Origin: Fen-1258 sp964441505
GTDB taxonomy: Bacteria; Bacteroidota; Ignavibacteria; Ignavibacteriales; Melioribacteraceae
NCBI GenBank assembly: GCA_964441505.1
Contig: CAYTUV010000001.1
Location: 124,001-188,000, forward strand
Direction of reading: 5' to 3'
DNA: 64,000 nt
This document shows positions 34,364 through 43,840 of this stretch, one piece after another. Every line of letters starts with the position of its first letter. Positions within the stretch are counted from its first letter, which is position 1. The translations under genes were made by a program, and so were the position numbers. The notes beneath the pieces are model-generated. The model saw only the letters and a list, made by a program, of their open reading frames with translations. It was not told the DNA's origin and searched no databases.

Positions 34364-36235
34364 ATGACAGAAAAGGATTACGAAACCGTCGGTTTCAAAT
34401 CCGGACTCGAAATTCATCAACAGTTATTTACCAGAAAAAAACTTTTTTGCCGCTGCCCTGCCGGAAAATACAGTGAGCGGTATGACGCTGAAATTTTACG
34501 CCACATGCGTCCCACACTTTCCGAACTTGGTGAATACGACGGCACGGCATTGATGGAATTTAAAACGAAGAAGGATATTCTTTACAGAATCAATCGTGAA
34601 AGTGTTTGTACTTACGAGATGGATGATACACCGCCGTTTCTTATAAATGACGATGCGCTTGATATCGCACTTGAATGCGGAATTTTGTTTGATTGTTCAA
34701 TTGTAGATGAATTACATATCGCTAGAAAACAATATTTAGATGGAAGTATCCCAACCGGTTTTCAGCGTACTGCAATCTTCGCACTCGATGGAAAAATTCC
34801 CTACAAGAACCGCACTATTGATATCGTTCAAATGTCTATTGAAGAGGATTCGTGCCGCGAGGTTTCCGACACAGGACATTTGCGTGTTTACAGAGCTGAC
34901 CGGCTTGGTATGCCGCTAATTGAAACGGTGACCGGACCAAATATGCGCACTCCGTTTGAAGTTGCTGAAGTTGCCGAGATTTGCGCGAACATTGTAAGAA
35001 GTACCGGAAAAGTCCGGCGTGGAATAGGTGCAGCGAGAGAGGATGTAAATGTAAGCGTTGAAGGCGGAACAAGAATTGAGATCAAAGGTGTTTCCAAGAT
35101 TGGACGAATTCCTCATCTCACATATAATGAAGCGATGCGTCAATGGAATTTATTGCGGCTCAGAGAAGAATTGCATCGAAGAGGTATTACGAAAGAAACG
35201 TTTGAAGCCAAGGTAGATGACATTACACGAATTGTTAAGAAGGCACACTACCAGCCGATCAGAACCGCAACCGATCTGGGATTACTTGTTAAATGCGTTG
35301 TGCTGCGTGGGTGCGGGGGACTGCTTCATTGGCAGACACAAACCGATACTTACTTTTCAAAGGAAATATCGGATCGCGTGCGCGTTATTGCCTGCTTAAC
35401 AAATATTCCGAATATTATTCACTCCGACAGTAAGGGAGATACATTAACATCTGCTGATTGGCAGAATATTAAACGATCTGTGGGTGCAACAGATAATGAT
35501 ACAATGGTTTTAGTTTGGGGAAATGAAATTGATACCGACATGGCTTCCAAAGAAATTATTATCCGAGCTAAAGAAGCAACAATTGGAATTCCATCTGAGA
35601 CTCGTCAAGCTCTGCGCGATGGTACAAACGGTTTTGAAAGAATATTGCCCGGTGCAGATAGAATGTATCCCGATACCGATTTGCCTCCTACCAGAATCAC
35701 AGAAGATCGTTTAAAAAAATTTCGGTTAAACCTCCCGGAACATTTTTGGGATCGAGAAAGATGGTATAGAGAACTTGGAATTCCTGAAGATACAATTAGA
35801 GAATTATCCATTTCACAATTTGCAAATCTGTTCAAGATACTTGTGAATGACTGGAAAATTGATCCGACATTTGCCGCCGTTGCGCTGGTTCAATTTCCGA
35901 AGAGGCTAAAGAAAAATGGTGTTGCCGTAAGCCTATTGGATGAAGAGATGATGAAGGAAATATTTTTTGCTTTTAAGGATGGATTGCTTTCGCGCTCTGG
36001 TGTTTTCATGGCAATGGAAAAAGCGATCAAGAAAGGAAAGTTTTATCCTGAGTTATTACCGAAACCGCTAACGACAAAAGAACTCGAGGAAGTAATATCC
36101 GAAACAAACAACGAGTTAAGCAGAATAAAATTGTTGAATAATGAAAAACGAAAAGAAGTGTTGCTTGGATTTGTTATGAACAAGGTTCGAATATGTGTTG
36201 AAGGAAAAGTTGTGGCAAGTAAAATCAATCAATAA
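34364..36235 (+). CDS. gatE: archaeal-type Glu-tRNA(Gln) amidotransferase subunit E
   Basis: tRNA-binding and kinase subunit of the GatDE enzyme that turns Glu-tRNA(Gln) into Gln-tRNA(Gln). The 623 residues begin MTEKDYETVGFKSGLEIHQQ, the typical GatE opening. The GatB-like cradle follows, with GRIPHLTYNEAMRQWNLLRL. A GAD domain insertion follows (about residues 300-410), which GatB lacks, then the tail domain. A GTG at 34331 would add 11 residues. The partner gatD follows directly. GatDE is regarded as characteristic of archaea, so its presence in this bacterial context is unusual. Confidence 0.92.
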   Translation: MTEKDYETVGFKSGLEIHQQLFTRKKLFCRCPAGKYSERYDAEILRHMRPTLSELGEYDGTALMEFKTKKDILYRINRESVCTYEMDDTPPFLINDDALDIALECGILFDCSIVDELHIARKQYLDGSIPTGFQRTAIFALDGKIPYKNRTIDIVQMSIEEDSCREVSDTGHLRVYRADRLGMPLIETVTGPNMRTPFEVAEVAEICANIVRSTGKVRRGIGAAREDVNVSVEGGTRIEIKGVSKIGRIPHLTYNEAMRQWNLLRLREELHRRGITKETFEAKVDDITRIVKKAHYQPIRTATDLGLLVKCVVLRGCGGLLHWQTQTDTYFSKEISDRVRVIACLTNIPNIIHSDSKGDTLTSADWQNIKRSVGATDNDTMVLVWGNEIDTDMASKEIIIRAKEATIGIPSETRQALRDGTNGFERILPGADRMYPDTDLPPTRITEDRLKKFRLNLPEHFWDRERWYRELGIPEDTIRELSISQFANLFKILVNDWKIDPTFAAVALVQFPKRLKKNGVAVSLLDEEMMKEIFFAFKDGLLSRSGVFMAMEKAIKKGKFYPELLPKPLTTKELEEVISETNNELSRIKLLNNEKRKEVLLGFVMNKVRICVEGKVVASKINQ

Positions 36236-36237
36236 AA

Positions 36238-36335
36238 TCTTGGCTGCCTTTGCGATGTTTCTTGGCGGTCTTCGCGTGGAATTCTTTCTCGCAAAGACGC
36301 AAAGGTATTCGCAAAGCACGCAAAGGAAAAAGAAA
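36238..36335. repeat. degenerate phrase-like repeat (GCAAAGACGCAAAGG type)
   Basis: Between gatE and gatD the DNA reads as variants of TTGCGATGTTTCTTGGCGG and CGCAAAGACGCAAAGG, then GCAAAGCACGCAAAGG. This explains why an open frame extends upstream of gatD without being protein. Confidence 0.6.
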
Positions 36336-36341
36336 AATTTT

Positions 36342-37724
36342 ATGGCAGACGATTACAAAGGTTACCGCGGCAAAGCATTATCGGTTCTTAAAAATTTTAA
36401 AGCACTTGTCTGGAGCGATGTTGAGATCAAAACTACAAAAGGATATTACAAGGGAATAATTCTTCCCCGTTCCGAAACAGCCGATCCGTTTCATATCGTC
36501 ATCAAGATGCCAATCGGCTACAACATCGGAGTTGCAGCAGATTTAGTTACCGATATTCAGATAAGAGGGCGCAAAGAAGCACACTATAAAATTCCGGAAA
36601 AAGATTTTCCTTACGAACCGAATAAACCAAAAGTAAAATTACTCGGAACCGGTGGAACAATTGCAAGCCGCTTGGATTACAGAACCGGCGCAGTTATTCC
36701 TGCATTCTCTCCCGGAGAACTTTACGGCTCAGTTCCCGAACTTGCCAACTACTGCAACCTTGAAACAGAAAAACTTTACGGTGTATTCAGCGAGAACATG
36801 GGACCAGATCAATGGAAAGGTACTGCCGAAGCAATAGGAAGAGAAATTGAAAAAGGTGTTGATGGAATTGTAATCGGTCACGGTACAGATACGATGCATC
36901 ATACGGCGGCAGTGTTGTCGTTCATGGTGCAAAATTTTCCGGTTCCGATTGTTATGGTTGGTTCACAAAGATCAAGCGACCGGCCATCCTCCGACGCGGC
37001 GCTGAATCTTATGCATAGTGTTAAGACTGCTGCCGAGAGTGATATTGCCGAAGTTATGGTTTGTATGTTTGGACCAACATCGGATTATTACGGATTACTT
37101 CACAGAGGAACTCGCGTACGTAAAATGCATTCGAGCTACCGGTCAACCTTCAGAACCATTGGCGATATACCGATTGCAAAAGTCAGCCGGGATGAAATCA
37201 CTCCGCTTCGCCAGGATTATAAACGCCGGCGCAAAGATAAAAATGTAACTATCAATACAGCGTTCGAAGAGAAGGTCAGCATAGTTTATTACTATCCCAA
37301 CATGAAACCGGATATAATTGAATCGTTGATTGATAACGACTACAAAGGAATTGTTATAGCGGGCACAGGACTTGGACACGTGAACAAACCTTTGTATCCT
37401 GCACTCAAACGTGCCCACGATAAAGGCATTTCAATTTACATGACTGTTCAAACTCTTTGGGGTTATGTTCAAATGTATGTTTACGATACCGGTCGTGATA
37501 TGATGGAACTTGGCGTAATTCCAGGAGAGAATATGCTGCCTGAAGTTGCTTACATGAAATTATGCTGGGCGTTGGGCCAAACAACCGATCAACAAAAAGT
37601 AAAAGAGATAATGCTTACATCAATTGCCGGAGAAATTACAGAACGAGAACCGAGCAACGGATATTTAATTTATCAAGGCGGTTTGCCGGAAGTTGAAGAA
37701 TTTATTTCGAAGTATGTGAAGTGA
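36342..37724 (+). CDS. gatD: archaeal-type Glu-tRNA(Gln) amidotransferase subunit D
   Basis: Asparaginase-like subunit that frees ammonia from glutamine (or asparagine) for GatE. The 460 residues have an N-terminal small barrel (about 1-85, including VEIKTTKGYYKGIILPRSE) and a type I asparaginase domain. Its first catalytic Thr lies in LLGTGGTIASRLDYRTGAV, and the second Thr-Asp pair in IGHGTDTMHHTAA. The N-terminal barrel separates GatD from ordinary asparaginases. I start at 36342; sequence upstream is repeat. gatE ends 106 bases before it. A palindrome covers its stop. Confidence 0.92.
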   Translation: MADDYKGYRGKALSVLKNFKALVWSDVEIKTTKGYYKGIILPRSETADPFHIVIKMPIGYNIGVAADLVTDIQIRGRKEAHYKIPEKDFPYEPNKPKVKLLGTGGTIASRLDYRTGAVIPAFSPGELYGSVPELANYCNLETEKLYGVFSENMGPDQWKGTAEAIGREIEKGVDGIVIGHGTDTMHHTAAVLSFMVQNFPVPIVMVGSQRSSDRPSSDAALNLMHSVKTAAESDIAEVMVCMFGPTSDYYGLLHRGTRVRKMHSSYRSTFRTIGDIPIAKVSRDEITPLRQDYKRRRKDKNVTINTAFEEKVSIVYYYPNMKPDIIESLIDNDYKGIVIAGTGLGHVNKPLYPALKRAHDKGISIYMTVQTLWGYVQMYVYDTGRDMMELGVIPGENMLPEVAYMKLCWALGQTTDQQKVKEIMLTSIAGEITEREPSNGYLIYQGGLPEVEEFISKYVK

Positions 37725-37775
37725 CCCGAAGGGTCATCCTGAGCCCGATTTATCGGGTGAAGGATCTCTTTTATA
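37722..37775. repeat. REP-like palindromic element at the gatD stop
   Basis: TGACCC-GAA-GGGTCA (37722-37736) includes the gatD stop codon. Shortly after, CCCGAT-TT-ATCGGG forms a second hairpin within wording TCATCCTGAGC...GAAGGATCT. This is a widespread type of intergenic palindromic repeat; it may also help end the gatD transcript. Confidence 0.6.
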
Positions 37776-37843
37776 AGAATTCGGAAGACAGTAATAAGAA
37801 GATTTTTAACTGATAGCAGAATGCTGAACGCTGGCTTCTCAAT

Positions 37844-37903
37844 AAATATCACTATTTAATTTTCGGTGGACTCAACTCTAGAATGATTGTATAATTACTC
37901 ATC
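37844..37903 (+). repeat. 60-bp promoter-bearing direct repeat, copy A
   Basis: Matches 45128-45187 at 57 of 60 positions by hand alignment, in the same orientation, with weaker likeness beyond. It includes TGGACT (37867-37872), a 17-base spacer and TATAAT (37890-37895), a good sigma-70-type promoter. It lies 130 bases upstream of the metallophosphatase gene and marks the left edge of the acetate module. Confidence 0.8.
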
Positions 37904-38035
37904 AAATTTTGATGGGACATTTTTCTGAATAAAGTTTCAAGAAAAACACTTCTCCGCGACCTCAGTTTCTCTATTGTCTTTCTCCTATTCTAATAATAGT
38001 TTGCAATTAACAAAATCATCTTAAAACCTCTTTTT

Positions 38036-38788
38036 ATGAAAGTTGGATTTGTAACAGACATTCATGAAGACATTGCAAATTTAGAGCATGCATTAAAGCT
38101 GCTTCATGATCAACATTGCGATGAGATAGTTTGCCTTGGGGATATTGTTGGATTTGCTATTCCATTCTATAAAAATATTTCATCTAGAGATGCTGACGCA
38201 TGCGTAAAAGCGGTAATAAAAAATTGCTCTCATTCTGTTATAGGCAATCACGATTTATATGCAATTAAAAAAGTACCGGTTCACAAAGCTGGTTTTGAAT
38301 ATAAAGAAAACTGGTATTCACTTGATTATGAAATTCGCTCACGTTTATCTAGAAATAAAATATGGCTTTATGAAGACAGCGAAATTCCATGCACATTAAG
38401 TCAAGAATCAACTAATTTTCTCAACTCATTAAATGAATTCACAATTGTCAAAACGAAGGACTATTCGTTTTTTGTTTCTCATTTTTGTCATCCCGATTTC
38501 ACCGGCTCTAGCATTCAATTTCCATCCGAAGGGTTTCATCTTAAGAATCATTTTTCATTTATGGAATCAAATAATTGCGTAATAAGTTTTTCGGGACACG
38601 GTCATCCGGAAGGATGTCTTATTGGCAATTATGAAAAAATTTATAGCCTTGATTTTGGAATTCATGATATCAAAGATGAAGTACAATGGATTGTTGCACC
38701 AAGTGTTGCAAAAACAAGCCGGAGAAACGGCGTTTTAATTTTTGATAGTGATAGAATGCAATTAGTAATAATTCCATTAAGCAGGTAA
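38036..38788 (+). CDS. metallophosphoesterase (calcineurin-like)
   Basis: Cytosolic two-metal phosphoesterase of 250 residues. All family motifs are visible: D-x-H in VTDIHED, CLGDIVG, IGNHDLY and SGHGHPEG, in order across the chain. Substrate unknown; relatives hydrolyse phosphoproteins, cyclic nucleotides or nucleotide polyphosphates. It is 28 bases or so upstream of the large sensor/nucleotidyltransferase gene and follows promoter copy A. It might remove a modification or signal made by that neighbour, an inference from order only. Confidence 0.85.
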   Translation: MKVGFVTDIHEDIANLEHALKLLHDQHCDEIVCLGDIVGFAIPFYKNISSRDADACVKAVIKNCSHSVIGNHDLYAIKKVPVHKAGFEYKENWYSLDYEIRSRLSRNKIWLYEDSEIPCTLSQESTNFLNSLNEFTIVKTKDYSFFVSHFCHPDFTGSSIQFPSEGFHLKNHFSFMESNNCVISFSGHGHPEGCLIGNYEKIYSLDFGIHDIKDEVQWIVAPSVAKTSRRNGVLIFDSDRMQLVIIPLSR

Positions 38789-38822
38789 TGCGTATTAGAT
38801 ATTTTCATATTCGGAGATGTAT

Positions 38823-41720
38823 ATGAAAAAGTTTTATATGTACCACAAAAGAAATTTTTTTATTAGAATTCTTTTCCCAACAGTTCTAACAATCATTCTC
38901 TTTATTGCGGTCTTTTTTGCTCTTTTCATCCCTCAATTTGAAAATACAATTATGGATAGAAAGCGGGAAATGATTAAGGAACTAACTAACTCTGCATGTA
39001 GTATTCTTGATAAATGGCATCGAGCTGAAGAAGATGGAAGCGTTACTAAAATAAAAGCACAGGAAATGGCGATTAGTCAAATCCAAAGCTTGCGGTACGG
39101 GGAGGAATCTAAAGATTACTTCTGGATTACAGATTACGTTCCAACCATGATAATGCATCCTTACCGTTCCGAACTAAATAAAAAAGATTTATCGCATTTC
39201 GCTGATTCTCGCGGAAAAAAACTTTTTGTTGAAATGGCAGACACTGCTAAGAAAAGTGGTGATGGGTTTGTTGATTATATGTGGCAATGGAAAGATGATT
39301 CCACTAAAATTGTTCCCAAGCTCTCATATGTAAAATCGTTTTCTCCCTGGCAATGGATTATCGGCACAGGTATATACATTGAAGACGTTCGACATGAAAT
39401 TGTTCGGCTGGAAAAAAAGATAATCAATGTTTCGATTGGCATTACTTTAGCCATTTCAGTTCTGTTATTTTTCACTGCGTATCAAAATCTAAGGACAGAA
39501 AACTTACGCATACAGGCTGAAAATGATTTGCATGAATCCCGCGAAAAATACCGCGCTTTGGTTGAAGCCTCTACAGAAGGTTTAATAATGATTCTCGAAG
39601 AAGAGCAGATCTTCTATAACAAAACCCTCTACAACATCTTGGGATATACGGAAAATACACCGTCACTTGTCTTATCCGATCTTTTTGTTAAACCGCCAAA
39701 ACTAAAATCAATTGATGTTACGACCCTAAAAATCACTCCTTTCAATAACAACGAACTGGATCAAACAGAGGCGGTTCTTAAAAAAAATGACGGCACTTTT
39801 CTAAACGTGTTAATAAATGCTTCGCCAATTAAATTTTTAAATAGCAGCGGAATTGTACTTAGCGTAAAAGACCTAAGTGTAAATAAAAAAATTGAAACCG
39901 AGTTAGACCAGAGCAATGAAAAATATCTTGCACTTACAAATCAACTGGCTATCGGTGTTTTTAGTGCAGATGCAGTTAAAGAGTGCCGTTTTGTTGAATC
40001 AAATACAGCTTTATTAAGACTTCTGGAAATGAGCGATAAGGATATTTTGTTAGAAACTTCGCTGGCAGATTTTTTTGAGGATGTTAAAGAATTTGATTCA
40101 TTTTATAATGATCTCCTTGACCATCAATCTGTTCAGAATAGATTTGTTACTCTGCGCAAGAGCGGCGGATCCCGGTCAGCCGTTTCAATATCTGCTGTAA
40201 TGATTAAGGATGAATCCGGTAAACCAATTTATATTGATGGAATTATAAAAGATATATCCGAACAGGATAAAACAAATAAAGAGAGAAACAATTTAATCCA
40301 TGAACTGCAAACCGCTTTTTTATTCCTTGATAATTCAATAAATAAATTTGTGAAGCCTATACCCAGTTGTGATCTTAAGACACCGGTTTGGAATGCTCTA
40401 AAACTTCTGATCGAAGAGAAAAGCGACTGCCTCTTAATCGAAGGTGATTCTAATAATCCGATTGGATTTTTGTCCGAATCTGATATAAGAATGCGCATTC
40501 TGAAATCAGAAGAGAATTTTAGTAAAGAGGTTTATAATTTTATGAGTTCCCCGTTGATTACAATTTCGAGCAATTCGTCCATCTTCGATTCTTTAGTAAA
40601 ATTACATGAGAACGGAGTTAGTCACTTACTCGTTAAAAGTTTGAACGGAAATATTGACGGTGTTCTTCTTGCAAAAGATTTGCAAAAAGGTTTTCATTCT
40701 TCATATTTGTTCTTCGTTAAAAGGATTGAAAGTGCTTCTACCATTTTTGAACTATCCTCATATCACTCCCAATTAATGTTGTTGATAAAAGGTTTGATTG
40801 AACATAAGAGTGACTTTGTTGATATAACAAAAATGATATCCGTTATTTCAGATTCAATTTTTAAGAGGGTAGTTCTCCTTGCAATAGAAAAACTTGGTAC
40901 TCCGCCGGTAAAATTTTCATTTATTGTTTTAGGTAGCGCCGGACGCGGAGAGCAAACCTTGGCAACTGACCAAGATAACGCTATCATTTTTGAAGACGGA
41001 GAAAAGCAAAATGAATCGTTGGTGATGCAATATTTTTTGAAACTTGGTGAACTTGTGTCTGAAAATCTTAATCAAATTGGATATGATTTTTGCAAAGGCG
41101 AGATTATGGCAAGAAATCCTAAATGGTGCCAACCTCTTTCCGAATGGAAGAATTACTTTACAACCTGGGTTACAACCGCCAATCCACAGGATTTGCTGGA
41201 TATAAAAATCTTTTTTGATTTTAGATCTATTTACGGTGATGAGTCATTAGTTAATGACCTACACAACTATGTTACTCACTTGACTGCTGGATATAATGCC
41301 TTTTTCGTTTATCTTTCCGAAAGCATTGCACAATTTCAAATGCCGGAGAGTGCGTTAAAATTGAAATCAGCCTTCGATATTAAAATGGTTGTCCTTCCAA
41401 TTGTCGACTTAATCCGTTTGTACGCTTTAAAGAAAAAATGCACAGCGACAAATACAATTGAACGATTGGAATTTATTTATGGAATGGGAGTTTTTTCAAA
41501 GCAAGCATATAAAAACATATTGCAAGTTTATAGCTTCTTAATGGATAAACGGTTTGAGCATCAGTTGAATTTGTTAACTGGAAATCATAAAAGTGATAAT
41601 CAAATAAATCCCCAAGAATTTTCGGATGTGGATATTGTTCTATTCAAAAAATCCTTGACGGTTATTGAAGAAATGCAAAACAAGCTGAAATTTGATTTTA
41701 CGGGAACGATTTCTATATAG
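38823..41720 (+). CDS. membrane Cache-PAS-PAS-CBS-DUF294 nucleotidyltransferase-like protein
   Basis: Large inner-membrane protein of 965 residues. A membrane helix (about 13-36) precedes a periplasmic Cache domain (40-195, with DYFWITDYVPTMIMHPY and WQWIIGTGIYIEDV). A second helix (201-220) and two cytosolic PAS domains (240-355, 365-480) follow. Next come a CBS pair (510-640), a DUF294 nucleotidyltransferase-like domain (FIVLGSAGRGEQTLATDQDN near 702) and its C-terminal helical domain. I see no kinase, GGDEF or HAMP. GlnD-like domains of this type sit near acetate symporters in other bacteria, but usually as soluble CBS-DUF294 proteins. Start chosen at 38823 by spacing from GGAG. Confidence 0.85.
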   Translation: MKKFYMYHKRNFFIRILFPTVLTIILFIAVFFALFIPQFENTIMDRKREMIKELTNSACSILDKWHRAEEDGSVTKIKAQEMAISQIQSLRYGEESKDYFWITDYVPTMIMHPYRSELNKKDLSHFADSRGKKLFVEMADTAKKSGDGFVDYMWQWKDDSTKIVPKLSYVKSFSPWQWIIGTGIYIEDVRHEIVRLEKKIINVSIGITLAISVLLFFTAYQNLRTENLRIQAENDLHESREKYRALVEASTEGLIMILEEEQIFYNKTLYNILGYTENTPSLVLSDLFVKPPKLKSIDVTTLKITPFNNNELDQTEAVLKKNDGTFLNVLINASPIKFLNSSGIVLSVKDLSVNKKIETELDQSNEKYLALTNQLAIGVFSADAVKECRFVESNTALLRLLEMSDKDILLETSLADFFEDVKEFDSFYNDLLDHQSVQNRFVTLRKSGGSRSAVSISAVMIKDESGKPIYIDGIIKDISEQDKTNKERNNLIHELQTAFLFLDNSINKFVKPIPSCDLKTPVWNALKLLIEEKSDCLLIEGDSNNPIGFLSESDIRMRILKSEENFSKEVYNFMSSPLITISSNSSIFDSLVKLHENGVSHLLVKSLNGNIDGVLLAKDLQKGFHSSYLFFVKRIESASTIFELSSYHSQLMLLIKGLIEHKSDFVDITKMISVISDSIFKRVVLLAIEKLGTPPVKFSFIVLGSAGRGEQTLATDQDNAIIFEDGEKQNESLVMQYFLKLGELVSENLNQIGYDFCKGEIMARNPKWCQPLSEWKNYFTTWVTTANPQDLLDIKIFFDFRSIYGDESLVNDLHNYVTHLTAGYNAFFVYLSESIAQFQMPESALKLKSAFDIKMVVLPIVDLIRLYALKKKCTATNTIERLEFIYGMGVFSKQAYKNILQVYSFLMDKRFEHQLNLLTGNHKSDNQINPQEFSDVDIVLFKKSLTVIEEMQNKLKFDFTGTISI

Positions 41721-41820
41721 CACAACAGCAAAACTGTTTTCGTCTTTCATCGCCGATAGCATACAGCAAAACAATTTTCTTTTTTATTGAATCTAAAAGC
41801 CATAATTTCATTTTCAAATA

Positions 41821-41840
41821 TAAAGACCTTCGTGTCTTTA
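41821..41840. other. hairpin upstream of the DUF485 gene
   Basis: TAAAGAC (41821-41827) pairs perfectly with GTCTTTA (41834-41840) around CTTCGT. No T-run follows. It sits between the sensor gene and DUF485 and might attenuate or process the transcript. Confidence 0.35.
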
Positions 41841-41894
41841 TAGCTCTCGGTGTTTAATATGCGTGTTTTAATAAGTAAACCATAGGAGAACTAG

Positions 41895-42209
41895 ATGGGA
41901 ATTAATGAAGCAAGGGTTCAGGAAATAGTGAATTCGAAGAGTTTTAAGGAACTGGTTCGTAAACGTTTAAATTTTTCTTTAACTCTCACTATTATTATGC
42001 TGGTAGTTTATTTTGGATTCATTTTAGTTGTCGCTTTCTACAAAGAACTTCTCGCAATCAAAATTGGGGAACACATTACACTCGGATTGCCAATCGGTAT
42101 TGGCGTCATTTTGTTTGCCTGGATATTAACAGGTATTTATATACGATGGGCAAATAAAACATATGATAAAAGTGTAAGAGAACTCAGAAATCAAGTTTTA
42201 CAGAAATAA
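41895..42209 (+). CDS. DUF485 (YjcH-like) membrane protein
   Basis: Small inner-membrane protein of 104 residues with two hydrophobic helices (about 33-53 and 66-88). It opens with the family pattern VNSKSFKELVRKRLNFSLTL. DUF485 proteins nearly always precede ActP-type acetate symporters, as here (gap 44 bases), and may be accessory subunits. A purine-rich AGGAG precedes the ATG. Confidence 0.92.
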   Translation: MGINEARVQEIVNSKSFKELVRKRLNFSLTLTIIMLVVYFGFILVVAFYKELLAIKIGEHITLGLPIGIGVILFAWILTGIYIRWANKTYDKSVRELRNQVLQK

Positions 42210-42253
42210 TAAGAACTATTTCTCTATTACTATTTTTAAAAGGAGATTTTGCT

Positions 42254-43801
42254 TTGGAAAATTTTCAATCAACTCTAGGACAGGTTAATATTGCATCAAT
42301 CATAATATTTTTCGTCTTTATTACAATTACACTTTATATCACCTACTGGGCAGCTAAGAAAACAAAAACAACGTCGGAATTTTATGCCGCAGATAGAAGT
42401 ATTTCCGGTTTTCAAAATGGTTTAGCTCTCGCCGGCGATTACATGAGTGCGGCTTCATTTCTTGGTATTGCGGGTATGGTTTCTTTAAAAGGTTATGATG
42501 GGCTTATCTACTCTATCGGCTTTTTAGTAGGCTGGCCTTTAGTGATGTTTTTAATTGCCGAGCCACTAAGAAATTTAGGAAAGTTTACTTTTGCGGATGT
42601 TGTTGCATTTCGACTAAAGCAAAAACCGGTTAGAATTGCTTCTTCGTTTGGTTCTCTTATGACTATCGTATTTTATTTAATTGCTCAGATGGTAGGTGCC
42701 GGTTCTTTAATCACAACTCTATTTGGTTTACCATATGAATCTGCCATATTAATTGTCGGTGTTGTTATGATTTCATATGTACTGTTTGGGGGAATGCTTG
42801 CAACTACTTGGGTGCAAATTATAAAAGCATGCTTACTTCTCGGCGGCGCAACTTTACTTGTGATAATGACGTTATCTTACTTCGACATGAATCCAATTAA
42901 ATTAATTGAACAAGCTGCCGCAAAATATACGGATAAAGTTTTATCACCCGGGGGATTTGTTAAAAATCCCTGGGACGCAATTTCTTTAGGCCTTGCACTT
43001 ATTCTCGGCACAGCCGGTTTACCACATATTCTTATGCGTTTCTTTACGGTGCCGGATGCGAAGCAAGCCAGAAAATCTGTATTCATTGCAACTGGATTTA
43101 TAGGTTACTTTTATATTTTAACATTTGTTATTGGCTTTGGCGCAATGGCATTAGTCGGCCAAGATGTTATAACCGGCTTTGATAAAGGCGGTAACATGGC
43201 GGCACTACTTCTGGCTGAATCTGTTGGAGGAAAATTCTTTCTCGGCTTTATTGCTGCTGTTGCTTTTGCCACTATATTGGCGGTTGTTGCCGGTTTAACA
43301 CTATCCGGTGCTTCAACTTTATCGCACGACCTTTATGTAAATGTAATAAAGAAGGGGAAAGCAGATGAAGCCGGAGAGGTGAAAGTTGCAAGAATCTCTA
43401 CTTTGTTAATTGGTGTTCTCGCAATGGTTCTGGGATTGGTATTCAAAGGGCAGAATGTTGCGTTTATGGTTGGATTAGCATTTGCGATTGCTGCCAGCGC
43501 TAATTTTCCTTCCCTGCTTATGTCGATAGTTTGGAAAAAATTTACGACTAAAGGAGCCGTTGCAAGCGTAATTACTGGTGCAAGTTTAGCAATTATTTTA
43601 ATCGTTCTAAGTCCCACAGTTTGGGTAGATGTATTTCAAAATGAATCTGCAATATTTCCACTTAAAAATCCCGCCCTTATTTCTATGACGGCTTCGTTTA
43701 TTGTGGGAATATTAGTTTCGCTGGCATCACCTGAACAAGAGGCGCAAAATAAATTTGAGGATGAAAAACTTAGAACATATCTGGGCATTGGTGCGGAGTA
43801 G
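42254..43801 (+). CDS. actP: sodium:solute symporter, ActP-like acetate permease
   Basis: Integral membrane transporter of 515 residues, SSS family, with about 13 helices. Typical pieces are SEFYAADRSISGFQNGLALA, GDYMSAASFLGIAGMV and LPHILMRFFTVPDAKQARKS. ActP members take up acetate and other short carboxylates with sodium. The start is TTG at 42254, supported by AAGGAG eight bases upstream. Context with DUF485, a DUF294 protein and a porin supports a carboxylate uptake unit. Confidence 0.92.
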   Translation: MENFQSTLGQVNIASIIIFFVFITITLYITYWAAKKTKTTSEFYAADRSISGFQNGLALAGDYMSAASFLGIAGMVSLKGYDGLIYSIGFLVGWPLVMFLIAEPLRNLGKFTFADVVAFRLKQKPVRIASSFGSLMTIVFYLIAQMVGAGSLITTLFGLPYESAILIVGVVMISYVLFGGMLATTWVQIIKACLLLGGATLLVIMTLSYFDMNPIKLIEQAAAKYTDKVLSPGGFVKNPWDAISLGLALILGTAGLPHILMRFFTVPDAKQARKSVFIATGFIGYFYILTFVIGFGAMALVGQDVITGFDKGGNMAALLLAESVGGKFFLGFIAAVAFATILAVVAGLTLSGASTLSHDLYVNVIKKGKADEAGEVKVARISTLLIGVLAMVLGLVFKGQNVAFMVGLAFAIAASANFPSLLMSIVWKKFTTKGAVASVITGASLAIILIVLSPTVWVDVFQNESAIFPLKNPALISMTASFIVGILVSLASPEQEAQNKFEDEKLRTYLGIGAE

Positions 43802-43840
43802 TTCTTTCTAAGCTATTACAATAACACATAGAGGTTGTTA

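Noticed and set aside
36195..36341. Upstream extension of gatD
   Set aside because: It overlaps the end of gatE and reads through GCAAAGACGCAAAGG repeats; GatD proteins start near the chosen ATG.
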